NCBI RefSeq assembly: GCF_036173065.1
Contig: NZ_CP108041.1
Coordinates: 4,281,001-4,345,000 of the forward strand
DNA: 64,000 nt
Reading direction: 5' to 3'
DNA from: Rhodococcus sp. NBC_00297
GTDB taxonomy: Bacteria; Actinomycetota; Actinomycetes; Mycobacteriales; Mycobacteriaceae
The position numbers and the translations under genes were made by a program. A model generated the notes under the pieces. The model was not told the origin of the DNA. It searched no databases and was given only the letters and a program-made list of their open reading frames with translations. Below, in pieces: positions 62,372 to 64,000 of this stretch (the first letter of the stretch is position 1; each line of letters begins with the position of its first letter).

Positions 62372-63544
62372 GTGTCCTCGACCCTCGATTCCGTTCTCGA
62401 CGCCGCGACCGGCGATCTCGTCGCCCTGTCGCACGCCGTGCACGCGCGTCCGGAGCTGGCCTTCGAGGAGCACTTCGCGTCGGCGGCGACGGCCGATCTG
62501 CTCGCAGGTGGCGGATTCGAGGTGCGGCGGGGTGTCGCGGGCCTGCCGACGGCGTTCGACGCGACCTACGGTTCGGGCGAGCTGGTGGTCGCCGTGTGCG
62601 CCGAGTACGACGCACTGCCGGAGATCGGCCACGCCTGTGGACACAACATCATCGCGGCGTCGGCGGTCGGTGCGGGGCTGGCCCTCGCGTCGGTCGCCGA
62701 CGAGCTGGGGCTGACCGTCCGGGTGCTCGGCACCCCGGCCGAGGAGTCCGGCGGCGGCAAGGTTCTCATGCTCGACGCCGGGGTGTTCGACGACGTCTCG
62801 CTGGCGATGATGGTGCATCCCGGTCCGTTCGACATCGCCGCCGCGCGCTCCCTCGCGTTGTCGGACATCGCCGTTCGATACGCAGGGCGTGAAGCGCACG
62901 CCTCCGCGGCGCCCGAGTGGGGCATCAACGCGGGCGACGCCGTCACCGTCGCGCAGGTCGGTGTCGGCCTGTTGCGCCAGCATCTGCGCCCGGGTCAGCA
63001 GATCCACGGCATCGTCGGTCACGCCGGCACCGCCCCGAACATCGTCCCCGGATCGGCGGAGATGTTCTACTACCTGCGCGCGGACACTGCGGAGGCACTC
63101 GCCGATCTCGATCGCCGCGCGCGGGGATGCTTCGAGGCCGGAGCGGTGGCCACCGGGTGCACCCACGAGATCGTCACCGTGTCCCCGACCTACACCGAAC
63201 TCACTCCCGATCCTTGGCTGGTGGCCGAATACCGTCGTGTCGCAAGCACTCTCGGTCGCGCACTGGTTCCCGAGGAGTTCGAGACCTCGCGCCCGTTCGG
63301 CAGCACGGACATGGGCAACGTCACCGCGCGGATCCCGGGCATCCATCCGGTGATCGGTCTCGATTCCGGCGGCGCGGTCACTCACCAGCCAGGTTTCACC
63401 ACGGCGTGCATCACCGAGTCGGCCGACCGCGCCGTCGTCGACGGGGCCCGCGCCCTCGCTCGGGTGGCCGTCGCGGCGGCCACCGACCCACAGCAACGCT
63501 CTCGACTCGTCGAGGGCACACACGAGAGGACGGTACGACGATGA
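62372..63544 (+). CDS. amiB1: M20 family amidohydrolase, AmiB1-like
   Basis: A 390-residue metal-dependent peptidase/amidohydrolase. Metal sites are in AEYDALPEIGHACGHN (Asp/Glu, Cys-Gly-His) and GTPAEESGGGK; the dimerisation domain includes YAGREAHASAAPEWGINAGDAV, and the last metal His is in GGAVTHQPGFT. Aminobenzoyl-glutamate- and N-acyl-amino-acid-type amidohydrolases have this layout. Start GTG at 62372. It overlaps the next M20 gene by 4 nt. The pair matches amiB1-amiA1 (Rv3306c-Rv3305c) of M. tuberculosis. Confidence 0.9.
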   Translation: MSSTLDSVLDAATGDLVALSHAVHARPELAFEEHFASAATADLLAGGGFEVRRGVAGLPTAFDATYGSGELVVAVCAEYDALPEIGHACGHNIIAASAVGAGLALASVADELGLTVRVLGTPAEESGGGKVLMLDAGVFDDVSLAMMVHPGPFDIAAARSLALSDIAVRYAGREAHASAAPEWGINAGDAVTVAQVGVGLLRQHLRPGQQIHGIVGHAGTAPNIVPGSAEMFYYLRADTAEALADLDRRARGCFEAGAVATGCTHEIVTVSPTYTELTPDPWLVAEYRRVASTLGRALVPEEFETSRPFGSTDMGNVTARIPGIHPVIGLDSGGAVTHQPGFTTACITESADRAVVDGARALARVAVAAATDPQQRSRLVEGTHERTVRR

Positions 63545-64000
63545 ATCCGGCCGACGCCTGGATCGCAGCACACGGGGCGGATCTCGTGACGTGGCGTCGA
63601 CGGATCCACATGCACCCCGAGCTGGCCAGGCAGGAATTCGAGACGACCAAGTTCGTCGCCGAGACCCTCACCGCCGCGGGACTGTCCCCGGTGGTGCTTC
63701 CCAGTGGCAGCGGCGTCATCTGCGACATCGGCCCCGCCGGTCCGCGCGTCGCTCTCCGGGCCGACATGGACGCGCTGCCCCTGACGGAGTTCACCGGCGC
63801 CGAGTACTCGTCGACGGTCCCGGGTGTGTCCCATGCGTGCGGACACGACGCCCACACGACGGTTCTGCTGGCGACCGGGCTGGCGCTGGCCTCACTCGAC
63901 TCGCTGCCGCACGGCGTCCGGCTGATCTTCCAGCCCGCCGAGGAAGTCATGCCCGGGGGCGCTCTCGACATGGTGGCCGCGGGCGCGCTGGAGAGCGTGT
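63541..64000 (+). CDS. amiA1: M20 family amidohydrolase, AmiA1-like (partial, C-terminus beyond window)
   Basis: The first 153 residues of a second M20 amidohydrolase: RRRIHMHPELARQEFETTKFV, LRADMDALPLTE with the metal Asp, HACGHDAHTTVLLATGLAL and IFQPAEEVMPGGA with the catalytic Glu. This is the hippurate hydrolase/IAA-amino acid hydrolase type. ATG at 63541 overlaps the stop of the preceding M20 gene (ATGA). The rest lies beyond the window edge. Confidence 0.9.
   Translation, partial: MNPADAWIAAHGADLVTWRRRIHMHPELARQEFETTKFVAETLTAAGLSPVVLPSGSGVICDIGPAGPRVALRADMDALPLTEFTGAEYSSTVPGVSHACGHDAHTTVLLATGLALASLDSLPHGVRLIFQPAEEVMPGGALDMVAAGALESV

Overview
The window is high-GC actinobacterial DNA. 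Several blocks keep the gene order I know from Mycobacterium tuberculosis: trpS, a YihY-type membrane protein and a dacB1-like carboxypeptidase on the left, then sdhCDAB, cdd, deoA, add, an Rv3311-like gene, upp, pmmB, deoD, amiB1 and amiA1 on the right. Together with iron boxes and leaderless starts this points to the Mycobacteriales. A Rhodococcus-type genome is my best guess, because of the many sugar, polyol and aromatic catabolic islands set into this backbone.

Left end (1-8183, minus strand): a pentose/furanose sugar operon. galM lies upstream. It is followed by a binding lipoprotein very like YtfQ, the ATPase YtfR, the permeases YtfT and YjfF, a LacI-type regulator, and araB (L-ribulokinase, cut by the window edge), with 4-nt overlaps between most genes. 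Two LacI-type operators precede the binding-protein gene. A four-copy 23-bp tandem repeat lies over the galM start.

Backbone 1 (8294-11757): trpS, yihY-like and a D,D-carboxypeptidase. Inositol region (11827-29182): an iolC, class I aldolase-like, iolB, iolD operon with a divergent GntR regulator (iolR-like); a siderophore-binding lipoprotein under a probable iron box; a LacI regulator divergent from a Gfo/Idh/MocA dehydrogenase; an ABC permease and single-domain ATPase with no binding protein nearby; then a four-gene minus-strand operon (SDR, iolG, iolE-like, Gfo/Idh) divergent from a second LacI regulator; and an MFS exporter. The genes give oxidation, dehydration, ring hydrolysis, isomerisation, phosphorylation and aldol cleavage of inositol. 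iolA is not in the window.

Backbone 2 (29365-39481): an acyl-CoA dehydrogenase, sdhCDAB on the minus strand, and a plus-strand nucleoside salvage run of cdd, deoA and add, interrupted by a two-gene ABC importer whose first gene fuses a binding protein to a permease.

Island of most interest (39513-54610): on the minus strand an NTF2-like protein, maleylacetate reductase and hydroxyquinol 1,2-dioxygenase. Divergent from them is a carbohydrate-class ABC importer (permease, binding lipoprotein, and a two-NBD ATPase fused to a permease), followed by seven NAD(P)-type oxidoreductases (three zinc MDRs, two SDRs, one PRISE-type enone reductase, one 3-hydroxyisobutyrate-dehydrogenase-like protein) and an XRE-cupin regulator. 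No monooxygenase is present, so hydroxyquinol may arise by oxidation and dehydration of an imported cyclic polyol. This is inference.

Right end (54672-64000): DUF2200, the Rv3311-like acidic protein, a small WXG/NlpC-P60 module, upp, pmmB, deoD, a 50-residue membrane protein, an enoyl-CoA hydratase-like gene and two M20 amidohydrolases, the last cut by the window edge. Many genes in the backbone start 5-8 nt after a TANNNT box, as expected for leaderless mRNAs. I saw no rRNA, tRNA, CRISPR array, transposase or phage gene.
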